A stretch of DNA of 14,419 nucleotides, taken from the NCBI GenBank assembly GCA_012962735.1, contig DTXA01000548.1, positions 1 to 14,419 on the forward strand, in the 5' to 3' direction. Under the pieces are notes generated by a model. The model ran no database searches, was not told the DNA's origin, and saw only the letters and a program-made list of their open reading frames with translations. Shown in pieces: positions 1-5,859 of this stretch (its first letter is position 1; every line of letters starts with the position of its first letter). Both the position numbers and the translations under genes were made by a program. This DNA comes from Candidatus Latescibacterota bacterium. GTDB lineage: Bacteria > Latescibacterota > 4484-107 > B68-G9.

Positions 1-19
1 ATAGTCACCGAGGGTCGAC

Positions 20-48
20 AATATAACACCTCAGAGGGCTTTTGTCAA
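20..48 (-). promoter_or_regulatory. Sigma70-like promoter pointing left, out of the window
   Basis: Read on the minus strand there is TTGACA (48-43), a 17-bp spacer and TATATT (25-20). The hexamers and spacing are the same as in the two divergent promoters at 3390-3418 and 3456-3484, which supports it as a real promoter. It lies downstream of the NIL gene, so it would start a separate leftward transcription unit whose genes are outside the window. The interval between this site and the NIL stop at 160 shows no gene and no convincing terminator. Confidence 0.6.
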
Positions 49-159
49 GTATCACTCTAATCGATAGAAATTCCCTTTACCCGCTGTATTGCCTGAACCG
101 ACAGTAATAACGGGTGGCCTGAAATACCGAAAGCCGACGGCTGATAGCTGAACGCTTAC

Positions 160-399
160 TTATTCTATAACATCCCTGGGTAAGGGCTTCACCTCCACCC
201 CTATGCTCTCTAAGTACTGCTCGGCCTGCTTCAAGTTCTCCTCATCTCCGCTCAACTCCAAGGTAACCTCGCCTACGGTCTCTGTGACATTGGCCCTGCG
301 TATGTTCGGAACCACATCGAACTTCTTGGCCACAGTGTAGATCACGGGCTCCTTGATGAGCTCCTGGGGGAAGATCAGATGCACCAGCTTTCGCCCCAT
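160..399 (-). CDS. NIL-domain protein, stand-alone
   Basis: A 79-residue protein consisting of a single NIL domain, the small ACT-like alpha/beta fold also found at the C-terminus of methionine ABC transporter ATPases (MetN). The HLIFPQELIKEPVIYTVAKK start, the NIRRANV segment (residues 32-38) and the VGEVTLELSGDEENLKQAEQ stretch (42-61) are the family pattern. It has no signal peptide or membrane segment, so it is cytosolic. Stand-alone NIL proteins recur in sulfur-amino-acid clusters; a ligand-sensing or accessory role is inference. It is the last gene of the leftward cysteine operon. Its ATG directly abuts the moeB stop (TAGATG) and an AAGGAGG site lies just upstream, so it is probably translationally coupled to moeB. 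Confidence 0.85.
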   Translation of the reverse strand: MGRKLVHLIFPQELIKEPVIYTVAKKFDVVPNIRRANVTETVGEVTLELSGDEENLKQAEQYLESIGVEVKPLPRDVIE

Positions 400-1212
400 C
401 TAAGCCTCCTTTCTCCGTAATCCACAGAATTCTTCGTAATCGATCAGCTCTGTTACGGTGGGATGCTCCCCGCACAGCAGGCACCTTGGGTCTTTGGGTA
501 TCTTCACCGTCCGGAACTCAGAGGACAGGCCCTCGAAGATCAACAACCTCCCCGAAAGCGGGGTCCCGGCACTCAAGATCAACTTCAACACTTCGTTGGC
601 CTGCAGGGCCCCTATTACCCCTGCGACGGCCCCCAAGATCCCCGCCTCCCGGCAGGAGGGCACCGCACCCGGCGACGGAGGCGTGGGGAACAGACACCGG
701 TAGCAGGGGCTCCGGCCCGGGACCATCGTGAACACCTGCCCGTCGAACCTTAGGATAGCTCCATGTGACAGAGGTTTTCCGAGGAAGAAGCAGGCGTCGT
801 TGAGCAGGTACCTCGTGGGGAAGTTATCCGATCCGTCCACCACTATGTCATAATCCCCGATGATCTCCTCGGCGTTCTCGGAGGTGATCCGCACTGGATA
901 GAGCACCACCCGGACATCGGGGTTCAGGGCGTGTAATGTCTCCTGCGCGGACTTGACCTTGGGCATCCCTATCGTACTAGTCCTGTGCAGGATCTGCCTC
1001 TGGAGGTTGTTCAATTCCACTTCGTCTGAGTCCACGATCCCTATGGTCCCCACGCCGGCGCTGGCTAAGTACAGGGCCACCGGTGAGCCGAGCCCCCCGG
1101 CGCCTACAACTAAGACCTGGGCGTTCAATAACTTCTCTTGACCCTCCCCTCCCACGTCCGGAAGGATGATCTGGCGGGAATACCTCTCAATTTGGTCTTC
1201 TCTGAGCTGCAT
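400..1212 (-). CDS. moeB: MoeB/ThiF-family E1-like adenylyltransferase for CysO
   Basis: A 270-residue E1-like enzyme that adenylates the C-terminal glycine of a ubiquitin-like sulfur carrier so that it can be thiocarboxylated. The GAGGLG nucleotide loop is at 37-42, the NNLQRQILH segment at 68-76, and two Zn-binding CxxC pairs at C170/C173 and C244/C247. The catalytic cysteine is C187 in SCREAGILG. It lacks the C-terminal rhodanese domain of mycobacterial MoeZ, so the sulfur donor must be another protein. It follows cysO with a 26-nt overlap, and its Shine-Dalgarno site (GGAGGGGAG) is formed by the Gly-Gly codons of CysO. That tight linkage makes CysO the probable partner. It appears intact, unlike the genes upstream of cysO. 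Confidence 0.9.
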   Translation of the reverse strand: MQLREDQIERYSRQIILPDVGGEGQEKLLNAQVLVVGAGGLGSPVALYLASAGVGTIGIVDSDEVELNNLQRQILHRTSTIGMPKVKSAQETLHALNPDVRVVLYPVRITSENAEEIIGDYDIVVDGSDNFPTRYLLNDACFFLGKPLSHGAILRFDGQVFTMVPGRSPCYRCLFPTPPSPGAVPSCREAGILGAVAGVIGALQANEVLKLILSAGTPLSGRLLIFEGLSSEFRTVKIPKDPRCLLCGEHPTVTELIDYEEFCGLRRKEA

Positions 1213-1495
1213 CGGTCTCCCCTCCGGCGATGGCCGGCACTATGGACACCACATCCCCGTCCCTCAAATGCGTATTCTCCTCCTCCAAAAACCTTATATC
1301 CTCGTCGTTCACGTAGAAGTTAATGAACCTCCTGATGGTTCCCCCCTCGTCCAAGAGACGCTCCCGCACCCCCGGGAACGCCTCCTCCAGCTTCTCGACC
1401 AGCTCCCTTACGCTGATGTCGCAGACCGGCAGTTCCACTTCTTTCTTCCCCCCGGTGAGCTGCTGTAGGGGTGTGGGAACCCTTACCTTAATCAT
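1187..1495 (-). CDS. cysO: CysO/MoaD-type ubiquitin-like sulfur carrier with a C-terminal tail after Gly-Gly
   Basis: A 102-residue beta-grasp sulfur carrier resembling mycobacterial CysO. Shared features are the N-terminal VRVPTPLQQLTGGKKEVEL strand pair, FINFYVNDEDIRFL (58-71), and the DGDVVSIVPAIAGG end (79-92). In the known pathway the C-terminal thiocarboxylate reacts with O-phosphoserine on CysM, and the Mec JAMM peptidase then releases cysteine. Here the Gly-Gly is not terminal: ten more residues (ETDAAQRRPN) follow before the stop. They would have to be removed before adenylation. Its ATG overlaps the end of the threonine-synthase remnant by 8 nt and has a strong AAGGAGGGGG site. MoaD of molybdopterin synthase is the alternative, but the context and the YVNDEDIRF motif favour CysO. 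Confidence 0.85.
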   Translation of the reverse strand: MIKVRVPTPLQQLTGGKKEVELPVCDISVRELVEKLEEAFPGVRERLLDEGGTIRRFINFYVNDEDIRFLEEENTHLRDGDVVSIVPAIAGGETDAAQRRPN

Positions 1496-2023
1496 CTCCC
1501 CCCTCCTTCAACACCGTCCTTTCGAAGGCCTCTATGTTCGGTGGAATCCTGACGAACTCCCCTATCTTCCCCATCAGGGGCTCCTGGGTCTTCAGCCCGT
1601 TGCCCGTAATGCACACCAATATGCTCTCATCCCTGGGGATAACCCCCTTCTCTATGAGCTTCTTCGTGGTCCCCAAGGTGACCCCTCCGGCCATCTCCAT
1701 GAATGTCCCCTCACAGGAGGCTAGGAGCTTTATAGCTTCTACGATCTCCTCGTCCGTGGCCGTCTCCCCCGTCCCTCCGGACTCCTTCACCGTCCGCACG
1801 GCGTATACTCCATCTGCGGGATTGCCTATGGCTAAGGATTTCACTATGGTGTTCGGCCTCTGAGGCCTTATGATCTCCCTCCCATCCCTGATCGCCTCCA
1901 CCACCGGACAGCACCCTTTAGCCTGGGCCGCATAGATCTTGGCGTCCACCCCGTCTATCCATCCCAAAACCTCCAGCTCCTTAGCTGCTCGGCGATCTCG
2001 TATCCGTATGTCTTGGAACCCTC
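1488..2023 (-). pseudogene. thrC: Threonine synthase remnant (two pieces, internal deletion)
   Basis: Threonine synthase converts O-phosphohomoserine to threonine with PLP. The C-terminal half is read from about 1985 to 1488. It has GWIDGVDAKIYAAQAKGC, RPNTIVKSLAIGNPADG and VCITGNGLKT, all family hallmarks. A short piece from the middle of the same family, EGSKTYGYEIAEQL, is read at 2023-1982 in a different frame. The roughly 30 to 40 residues that normally separate these two pieces, including the glycine-rich PLP-phosphate region, are missing. The whole N-terminal half with the PLP lysine is also absent, and the sequence runs straight into sulfite reductase. The retained parts look well conserved, so this is either a very recent loss or an assembly collapse. 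No functional enzyme could be made. Confidence 0.8.
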
Positions 2024-2173
2024 CGCATCTTCGATCCGCACTTCGTGTATCTGGATGTCCTGACGAGTAGTCACGTGCAGCATCCCGTCGCCGTACCTCA
2101 AGGAACATTCCGCCAGTGCTTGTTCGGGGGTCACTACCCCCGCCGGTATCCGAATGCGGGCCATGAAAACCTC
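2024..2173 (-). pseudogene. Sulfite/nitrite reductase fragment (ferredoxin-like half-domain)
   Basis: About 50 residues of the sulfite/nitrite reductase hemoprotein family. The piece ARIRIPAGVVTPEQ...RYGDGMLHVTTRQDIQIHEV is the first ferredoxin-like half-domain, in which the TTRQDIQIH segment lies near the siroheme site. A full enzyme is some 500 to 600 residues, so most of it is missing, including the [4Fe-4S] cysteines. On the upstream side the reading passes from a cysteine-synthase frame into EVFMARIRIP near 2180. On the downstream side it passes without a stop into threonine synthase at EDA/EGSKT near 2023. Between APS reductase and the CysO machinery a sulfite reductase is the expected missing step, so the identity fits the context. 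Sulfite is preferred to nitrite only because of that context. Confidence 0.75.
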
Positions 2174-2180
2174 CCCACCC

Positions 2181-2398
2181 CGCGAGGATACACCTGTACC
2201 CCCTCATCGCCGCCACCATCGCCAGGCCGATTCCCGTGTTCCCGCTGGTGGGCTCTATTATGGTATCCCCTTCCCGCAATAATCCCTTCCTCTCGGCGTC
2301 ATCGATCATCGAAAGACAGATCCGGTCCTTGACGCTCCCTCCGGGATTGTACGACTCGAGTTTCCCTAAGACCTCCGCCATACCGGGCCGGACAAGTC
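2181..2398 (-). pseudogene. cysM: CysM-type cysteine synthase fragment (N-terminal part)
   Basis: About 70 residues from the N-terminal part of a PLP-dependent cysteine synthase. AEVLGKLESYNPGGSVKDR contains the PLP lysine (GSVKDR), followed by IIEPTSGNTGIGLAMVAAMRGYRCILA, the substrate-binding TSGNTG loop. Upstream the frame gives RLVRPG, which looks like the remains of the NTPLVRL start with residues missing before AEVL. After CILA the family would continue MPxxxSxER, but here it runs into sulfite-reductase sequence at about 2180. Family length is about 300 residues, so some three quarters are absent. In the CysO pathway this enzyme joins the CysO thiocarboxylate to O-phosphoserine. That assignment rests on the neighbouring cysO and mec rather than on the fragment itself. 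Confidence 0.75.
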
Positions 2399-2401
2399 TA
2401 T

Positions 2402-2503
2402 GGAACCGCAGTAGACCAATTCCACTTCATCCCCATCTTTCAGGAATGTGTCGCCGAATTCCTCCCGGGCGAGGACCCGGCCGTTGAGCTCTATGGTGAC
2501 CAC
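2402..2503 (-). pseudogene. ThiS-like sulfur carrier fragment
   Basis: Thirty-four residues, VVTIELNGRVLAREEFGD followed by TFLKDGDEVELVYCGS, match the C-terminal half of ThiS-type carriers (the xVxxNGxVvpReef...LkdGDeVEiv pattern). The expected N-terminal strand-helix part is missing, and the upstream side abuts JAMM sequence at the codons VSL near 2505. The expected Gly-Gly end is also missing: after VELVY the reading goes to CGS and then into cysteine synthase. A small ubiquitin-like protein next to a JAMM peptidase and CysM fits a sulfur-carrier operon. The piece is short, so the assignment is moderate. Confidence 0.6.
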
Positions 2504-2504
2504 C

Positions 2505-2692
2505 TAGGGAAACTATGACGTACGAGACCTCCGGATAAAAAGCCAGTTTTATGTCCCTCTTAGAGGGATATGCGGGGCTTGCCACGTGGGAGTGATATAT
2601 TCCCACCATCTCCAACCCCAACCGCCTTATGTCTTTCAGGGCATCTATCTGTTCTTTTGGGTCCATGAAGCTGGCGGCTCTACCTGCCTCAT
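2505..2692 (-). pseudogene. mec: Mec-type JAMM (M67) metallopeptidase, N-terminal part deleted
   Basis: The JAMM zinc-peptidase core is clear: IYHSHVASPAYPSKRD is the H-x-H-x7-S-x2-D motif, preceded by ASFMDPKEQIDALKDIRRLG and followed by IKLAFYPEVSYVIVSL. In mycobacteria Mec cleaves cysteine from CysO-cysteine. An apparent native start survives: an AGGAGG site followed by ATG at 2692-2690 reads MRQVE. About 40 residues that should follow, including the catalytic glutamate, are absent, and the body resumes in another frame. The C-terminal end beyond VSL is replaced by ThiS-like sequence. The piece is flanked upstream by the cysH stop at 2704. As it stands no active peptidase can be produced. 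Confidence 0.78.
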
Positions 2693-2703
2693 ATAGGAAC
2701 CTC

Positions 2704-3314
2704 CTATATCCAGCGTTGTAGCCCGCATTCCCGTGTCTCCGGGCTCTCCCACCACCTTCCAGCCCGGATATCCTCGCCCAGTCCCACAGCCCTGGTGCAC
2801 GGAGCACAGCCGATACTAACATAGTTTCTGTCGTGCAGAGGGTTGTAAGGGATACCGTTCTTCCGGATGTACTCCCAGACTTGCTCCGTGGACCAGTCAG
2901 CCAGGGGGTTCACCTTGCCTCCAGGCCGGAAAGTGCCCTTCTTAAGGGTTCAAGCTTGCGAACCTTGCAGCAAAGCTTCCTCAATTCTATGCTCTTGTAG
3001 AAGAGATTGGGACCGTGCTCCCTGACCATGGCCTCTACGTCCCCTGCGTCCGGGAAGTACGGCTCCACCTTTACCCCATACTTCTCCTCTAAACGCTCCC
3101 AGACTTCGTAAGTCTCCTGTGGAAGCCTCCCCGTGTCGAGCGTAAATATCCTCACATCGGGGTCTATGCAGACAGCCATATGCATCAGCACCACATCTTC
3201 TGCCCCGAAGCTGTTAGCCAAAGCAACCCTGCCTTTAAACGTCTCCAGGGCCCACCGCAGGACCTCCTCAGCGGGATGCCCTTCGAGCTCCTCGGTTAGT
3301 TGGCGTGCGTCCAT
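2704..3314 (-). pseudogene. cysH: APS/PAPS reductase, frameshifted with internal deletion
   Basis: Assimilatory adenylyl-sulfate reductase, which reduces APS to sulfite. The first part (ATG at 3314, preceded by GAAGGGG) has SFGAEDVV (35-42), LDTGRLPQETYE (59-70) and LRKLCCKVRK (111-120). The second part, in another frame from about 2920, has NPLADWSTEQVW, SIGCAPCTRAV and the catalytic ECGLQ end. The CC plus CxxC pairs are the [4Fe-4S] ligands of the APS-using type. Between GLEA and KVNPLADW some 35 residues are missing, including the expected TGxRRxQSxxRA substrate motif, and the junction (near 2912-2922) shifts the frame to a TGA. The ORF can be extended upstream to TTG 3353, which has no ribosome site. 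It is the first gene of the leftward operon, behind a strong promoter. Confidence 0.85.
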
Positions 3315-3364
3315 TTCAACCCCTTCGAAAGCAAGCCACTTGCCCGGGATCAATATTATACTAA

Positions 3365-3383
3365 ATCTACCTATATAGTAGAC
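3365..3383. promoter_or_regulatory. 19-bp palindromic operator at the cysH promoter
   Basis: ATCTACCTATATAGTAGAC on the plus strand; on the minus strand it reads GTCTAC-N7-GTAGAT. It lies just downstream of the minus-strand -10 (3395-3390), over the likely transcription start. It matches the second palindrome at 3488-3506 at 15 of 19 positions. The placement of one copy at each divergent promoter points to a shared repressor, most simply the adjacent Rrf2-family protein. Confidence 0.7.
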
Positions 3384-3389
3384 AAACTA

Positions 3390-3418
3390 AATATACAACA
3401 TTTCCTGCAGTTTGTCAA
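3390..3418 (-). promoter_or_regulatory. Promoter of the leftward cysteine operon
   Basis: Minus-strand TTGACA (3418-3413), 17-bp spacer, TATATT (3395-3390). Transcription would start near 3383 and give a leader of about 70 nt before the cysH ATG at 3314. The hexamers are identical to those of the divergent rrf2 promoter. Confidence 0.8.
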
Positions 3419-3455
3419 GAGGAAAATGAGCACATTTCGGGCAGCAGAACGACCC

Positions 3456-3484
3456 TTGACAAACTCCCCCCTGGTCTATATATT
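3456..3484 (+). promoter_or_regulatory. Promoter of the rightward rrf2 operon
   Basis: TTGACA (3456-3461), 17-bp spacer, TATATT (3479-3484). Transcription would start near 3491, about 27 nt before the rrf2 ATG at 3518. No strong Shine-Dalgarno site lies in this short leader. Confidence 0.8.
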
Positions 3485-3487
3485 ATC

Positions 3488-3506
3488 GTCTATCAATACA
3501 GTAGAC
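3488..3506. promoter_or_regulatory. 19-bp palindromic operator at the rrf2 promoter
   Basis: GTCTATCAATACAGTAGAC, with GTCTA/TAGAC arms, lies over the predicted transcription start of rrf2. It matches the copy at 3365-3383 at 15 of 19 positions, with the same half-sites and the same 7-bp centre. A protein bound here would block both initiation and early elongation, consistent with autorepression. Confidence 0.7.
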
Positions 3507-3517
3507 TTTACAAAGCC

Positions 3518-3949
3518 ATGAAGCTCTCTACGAGAACCAGATATGGGACCCGTGCCGTTTTGGACCTGGCCATGCACCACGGCGAAGGGCCCATCTTCGT
3601 TAAGGACATAGCCCGGAGGCAGGGTATCTCCAAAAAATACCTGGACCATATCATCACCGCCCTGAAGGCCGCAGGCCTGGTGAAGAGCTTCAGAGGGGCC
3701 CATGGGGGATACATCTTAGCCAAGGACCCGGCTTCCATCAAGCTGAGCGATGTCGTTCAGGCCTTGGAAGGCCCTTTGACCCCAGTGGACTGTGTCGACG
3801 ACCCCTCGATGTGTCCCAGGTCCCCATACTGTGTGACCATAGAAGTATGGGCGGACGTAAAGCGGGCCATATTCGAGGTATTGAACTCTTTGACTTTACA
3901 GGACTTAGTCGAACGACAGGGTCGAAAGGGGATGGGATATGGGATATAA
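3518..3949 (+). CDS. Rrf2-family (IscR-like) transcriptional regulator
   Basis: A 143-residue winged-helix regulator. The MKLSTRTRYGTRAVLDLA start, the recognition-helix region SKKYLDHIITALKAAGLVKS (39-58) and the wing RGAHGGYILA (59-68) are Rrf2 signatures. Three cysteines, C92, C99 and C105, sit almost exactly where E. coli IscR has its [2Fe-2S] ligands (C92, C98, C104), so iron-sulfur sensing is likely. It heads an operon containing a cysteine desulfurase and IscU, as IscR does, and is divergent from the cysteine operon. Paired palindromes at both promoters suggest it represses both sides, including itself. CymR-type control by cysteine status is the alternative, but CymR-type proteins are not expected to carry this cysteine triad. 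Confidence 0.88.
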   Translation: MKLSTRTRYGTRAVLDLAMHHGEGPIFVKDIARRQGISKKYLDHIITALKAAGLVKSFRGAHGGYILAKDPASIKLSDVVQALEGPLTPVDCVDDPSMCPRSPYCVTIEVWADVKRAIFEVLNSLTLQDLVERQGRKGMGYGI

Positions 3950-4937
3950 GGCCGTAGTGCTTCTGTCTGGAGGGTTGGACAGTACTTTGGCTTTAAAGCT
4001 GATGTTGGATCAAGGTATTGCACTCTATGCGCTGAATATCGTCACCCCATTTTGTACCTGCACTCGCAGGGGGTGCCGACACCAGGCCAGTTTGGTCTGT
4101 GAGCAGTTCGGGGTGCCTCTGAAGGTCATTTACGGAGGCCAGGATTACCTCGAACTCGTTCGTAACCCCAAATACGGCTATGGAAGCCAGATGAACCCGT
4201 GCATAGATTGCAGGATCTTCCTGTTCCGGAAGGCACGGGAGCTAATGGAAGAAGTCGGTGCGGACTTCGTGGTCACTGGAGAGGTCTTAGGGGAACGGCC
4301 GATGTCCCAGCGGCTGGAAACGATGCGGTTGATCGAACGGGAATCCAACCTGGAGGGGAGGGTCTTAAGGCCGCTGTCGGCGAAGTGCCTGGAGCCCACT
4401 CTGCCCGAGCTGGAGGGGATGGTGGACAGGGAAAAATTGCTGGGCATCAAGGGCCGCTCGAGGAAACCCCAGATAGCCCTTGCGGAGGCCTTAGGAGTCC
4501 ACGACTATCCCTGTCCGGCCGGGGGATGTCGGCTCACCGACCCCCAATTCGCTAATAGAGTCAGGGACGCCATCCGCCACGAGGAGTTCACCCTCCCGGA
4601 AGTCCAGCTCCTCAAGCTCGGGAGGCATTTCCGGCTTCCTGGTGGGGCCAAGGTGATTGTAGGCCGGAACGAGGGGGAAAACTCCCTCCTCTCGAGGTCG
4701 GCTTCTCCCACGGATCTCCTCTTAGAGGCCCTTGGAGTCCCAGGTCCGATAGTCCTCCTGAAGAAGGCTCAAGGCGATGAGGACGTCAAGGTTGCTGCTT
4801 CTATGTGCTTGTGGTATAGCGACTTTACTGGAAATCTTGGGACGGTGCGCTGTCGTGCGAAGGCGCAGGGAGATGGATTCGTGGAAGTCGAGGTAGCACC
4901 TATGGACGACCGGACGCTCGAGATCTACCGCATCTGA
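3939..4937 (+). CDS. PP-loop ATPase of the ThiI/MnmA-like tRNA thiolation group, with C-terminal NFACT-R-like domain
   Basis: A 332-residue protein with an N-terminal PP-loop (SGGLDS, 10-15) that binds ATP and adenylates a substrate, probably a tRNA base. Conserved cysteines are FCTCTRRGC (39-46), NPCIDC (C88, C91) and CPAGGC (C192, C197); NPCIDC resembles the catalytic motif of MnmA. From about residue 200 the sequence resembles the small RNA-binding domain related to NFACT-R found in this family. Related proteins are often annotated as tRNA thiouridylases or ThiI-like; the exact base modified is not known to me. The ATG overlaps the end of rrf2 by 11 nt, indicating translational coupling. 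The gene lies in a sulfur-trafficking operon, which supports a thiolation role. Confidence 0.75.
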   Translation: MGYKAVVLLSGGLDSTLALKLMLDQGIALYALNIVTPFCTCTRRGCRHQASLVCEQFGVPLKVIYGGQDYLELVRNPKYGYGSQMNPCIDCRIFLFRKARELMEEVGADFVVTGEVLGERPMSQRLETMRLIERESNLEGRVLRPLSAKCLEPTLPELEGMVDREKLLGIKGRSRKPQIALAEALGVHDYPCPAGGCRLTDPQFANRVRDAIRHEEFTLPEVQLLKLGRHFRLPGGAKVIVGRNEGENSLLSRSASPTDLLLEALGVPGPIVLLKKAQGDEDVKVAASMCLWYSDFTGNLGTVRCRAKAQGDGFVEVEVAPMDDRTLEIYRI

Positions 4938-4946
4938 GAGGAAGAT

Positions 4947-5765
4947 ATGAAAGTGCAGGCCCATCGGAAGCTGGAACGGCTCGAATCCCTGCTGGAGGAA
5001 ATGGGCTCTATGGTGGTGGCCTACTCCGGTGGAGTGGACAGCACATTCTTAGCCTATGTAGCTCACCGGGTCTTAGGGGAGAGGATGTTGGCGGTCACGG
5101 CGTCTTCGGAGACCTATCCGAAGTCCGAGCTGGAAGAGGCCAAGAAAATCGCCTCCCAATTCGGATTCCCCCACCTGGTGGTCCACACGTCCGAACTGGA
5201 GGTCGAGAACTTCCGGGAGAACCCCCCCGACAGATGCTATTACTGCAAGTGGGAGCTGTTCTCGAAGCTGCGCTCCATAGCCCAAGAACACGGATTCCGC
5301 TGGGTGGCCGATGGGTCCAACCGGGACGATGGGATGGACTACCGCCCCGGCGTACGCGCGGCCGAGGAATTAAGCGTGCGCTCCCCCCTTTGGGAGGCTG
5401 GGCTGACGAAGGAGGAGATCCGCCTCCTCTCCGGGGAGCTGGGCCTGCCCACCTGGGATAAGCCTTCCAAGGCCTGCCTTGCCTCCCGGTTTCCATACGG
5501 TGAGGCCATCACCCTGGAGAAACTCTCCATGGTGGCCGAGGCGGAGGAACTTCTGGCAAAGCTCGGGTTCCGTCAGTATAGGGTCCGGTACCACGGCCCG
5601 ATAGCCCGGATAGAAGTGGACCCCGAGGAGATTCCCCATATGCTCGAAGTACGAGGACAGGTTGTTCAAGGCATAAAGCGCATAGGCTTCACTTACGTGA
5701 CCTTGGACTTGCAGGGATACCGAACGGGGAGTTTGAACGAAATCCTCCCTCGGAGGGGAAAATGA
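4947..5765 (+). CDS. larE: LarE-type ATP-dependent sulfur transferase
   Basis: A 272-residue PP-loop enzyme. In the known pathway LarE adenylates a carboxylated nicotinate mononucleotide and adds sulfur to it, making the nickel-pincer cofactor of lactate racemase. The PP-loop is SGGVDS (27-32). Family motifs include DRCYYCKWELF (95-105), ADGSNRDD (121-128) and KPSKACLASRFPYG (172-185). Three cysteines (C97, C100, C177) fit the cluster-bearing LarE type, in which a [4Fe-4S] cluster carries the transferred sulfur, rather than the single sacrificial-cysteine type. No larA, larB or larC is present in the window, so the final product is not certain. GAGGAAG lies just before the ATG, 9 nt after the upstream gene. 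Confidence 0.87.
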   Translation: MKVQAHRKLERLESLLEEMGSMVVAYSGGVDSTFLAYVAHRVLGERMLAVTASSETYPKSELEEAKKIASQFGFPHLVVHTSELEVENFRENPPDRCYYCKWELFSKLRSIAQEHGFRWVADGSNRDDGMDYRPGVRAAEELSVRSPLWEAGLTKEEIRLLSGELGLPTWDKPSKACLASRFPYGEAITLEKLSMVAEAEELLAKLGFRQYRVRYHGPIARIEVDPEEIPHMLEVRGQVVQGIKRIGFTYVTLDLQGYRTGSLNEILPRRGK

Positions 5766-5776
5766 TCGTTCACTTT

Positions 5777-5817
5777 AAAGAGGCCCCTCTTTCGGCCTAA
5801 TATATACAAGGGGCCTC
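5777..5817 (+). promoter_or_regulatory. Overlapping alternative hairpins in the larE-cysK gap
   Basis: Two perfect stems compete. AAAGAG (5777-5782) pairs with CTCTTT (5787-5792). GAGGCCCCT (5780-5788) pairs with AGGGGCCTC (5809-5817). They share bases, so only one can form. No T-run typical of an intrinsic terminator follows. Attenuation or mRNA processing ahead of cysK is possible, but the mechanism is inference. Confidence 0.45.
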
Positions 5818-5855
5818 CAAAAAGTATCTGAGCGAAGCGAAGAACTTTTTGGGGC
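5810..5855 (+). repeat. Intergenic hairpin repeat, copy A
   Basis: A stem of CCAAAAAGT (5817-5825) and ACTTTTTGG (5844-5852) with an 18-nt loop containing GAGCGAAGCGAA. The unit starts GGGGCC and ends GGGGC. It resembles copy B at 10361-10398 along most of its length and shares 13 of 14 bases with copy C at 14252-14265. The 3' arm and the following G residues are the only Shine-Dalgarno-like sequence in front of cysK, so folding could limit cysK translation. Confidence 0.55.
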
Positions 5856-5859
5856 TATA

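Noticed and set aside
1..19. A possible third copy of the Rrf2 operator downstream of the left-edge promoter (minus strand GTCGACCCTCGGTGACTAT)
   Set aside because: It has the right position but keeps only scattered matches to GTCTAY-N7-GTAGAY and is not palindromic in the same way.
127..142. A terminator after the NIL gene, from the AGCCG/CGGCT inverted repeat
   Set aside because: The arms leave almost no loop, the usable stem is about 4 bp, and no T-run follows on the minus strand.
1488..2381. One long ORF from ATG 2381 to 1488 taken as a full-length cysteine synthase
   Set aside because: Only its ends are coding: cysteine synthase at the start, threonine synthase at the end, and an out-of-frame reading of sulfite reductase in between.
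2427..2822. A full JAMM gene starting at ATG 2822
   Set aside because: The first 45 or so residues are the wrong frame of the cysH 3' end, and the last 25 are the wrong frame of ThiS.
3315..3353. Upstream TTG start for cysH
   Set aside because: No ribosome site precedes it, and the extra residues do not fit the family N-terminus; ATG 3314 has GAAGGGG upstream.
5844..5855. Copy A hairpin as an intrinsic terminator before cysK
   Set aside because: The T-run is inside the stem, G residues follow the stem, and the operon continues.
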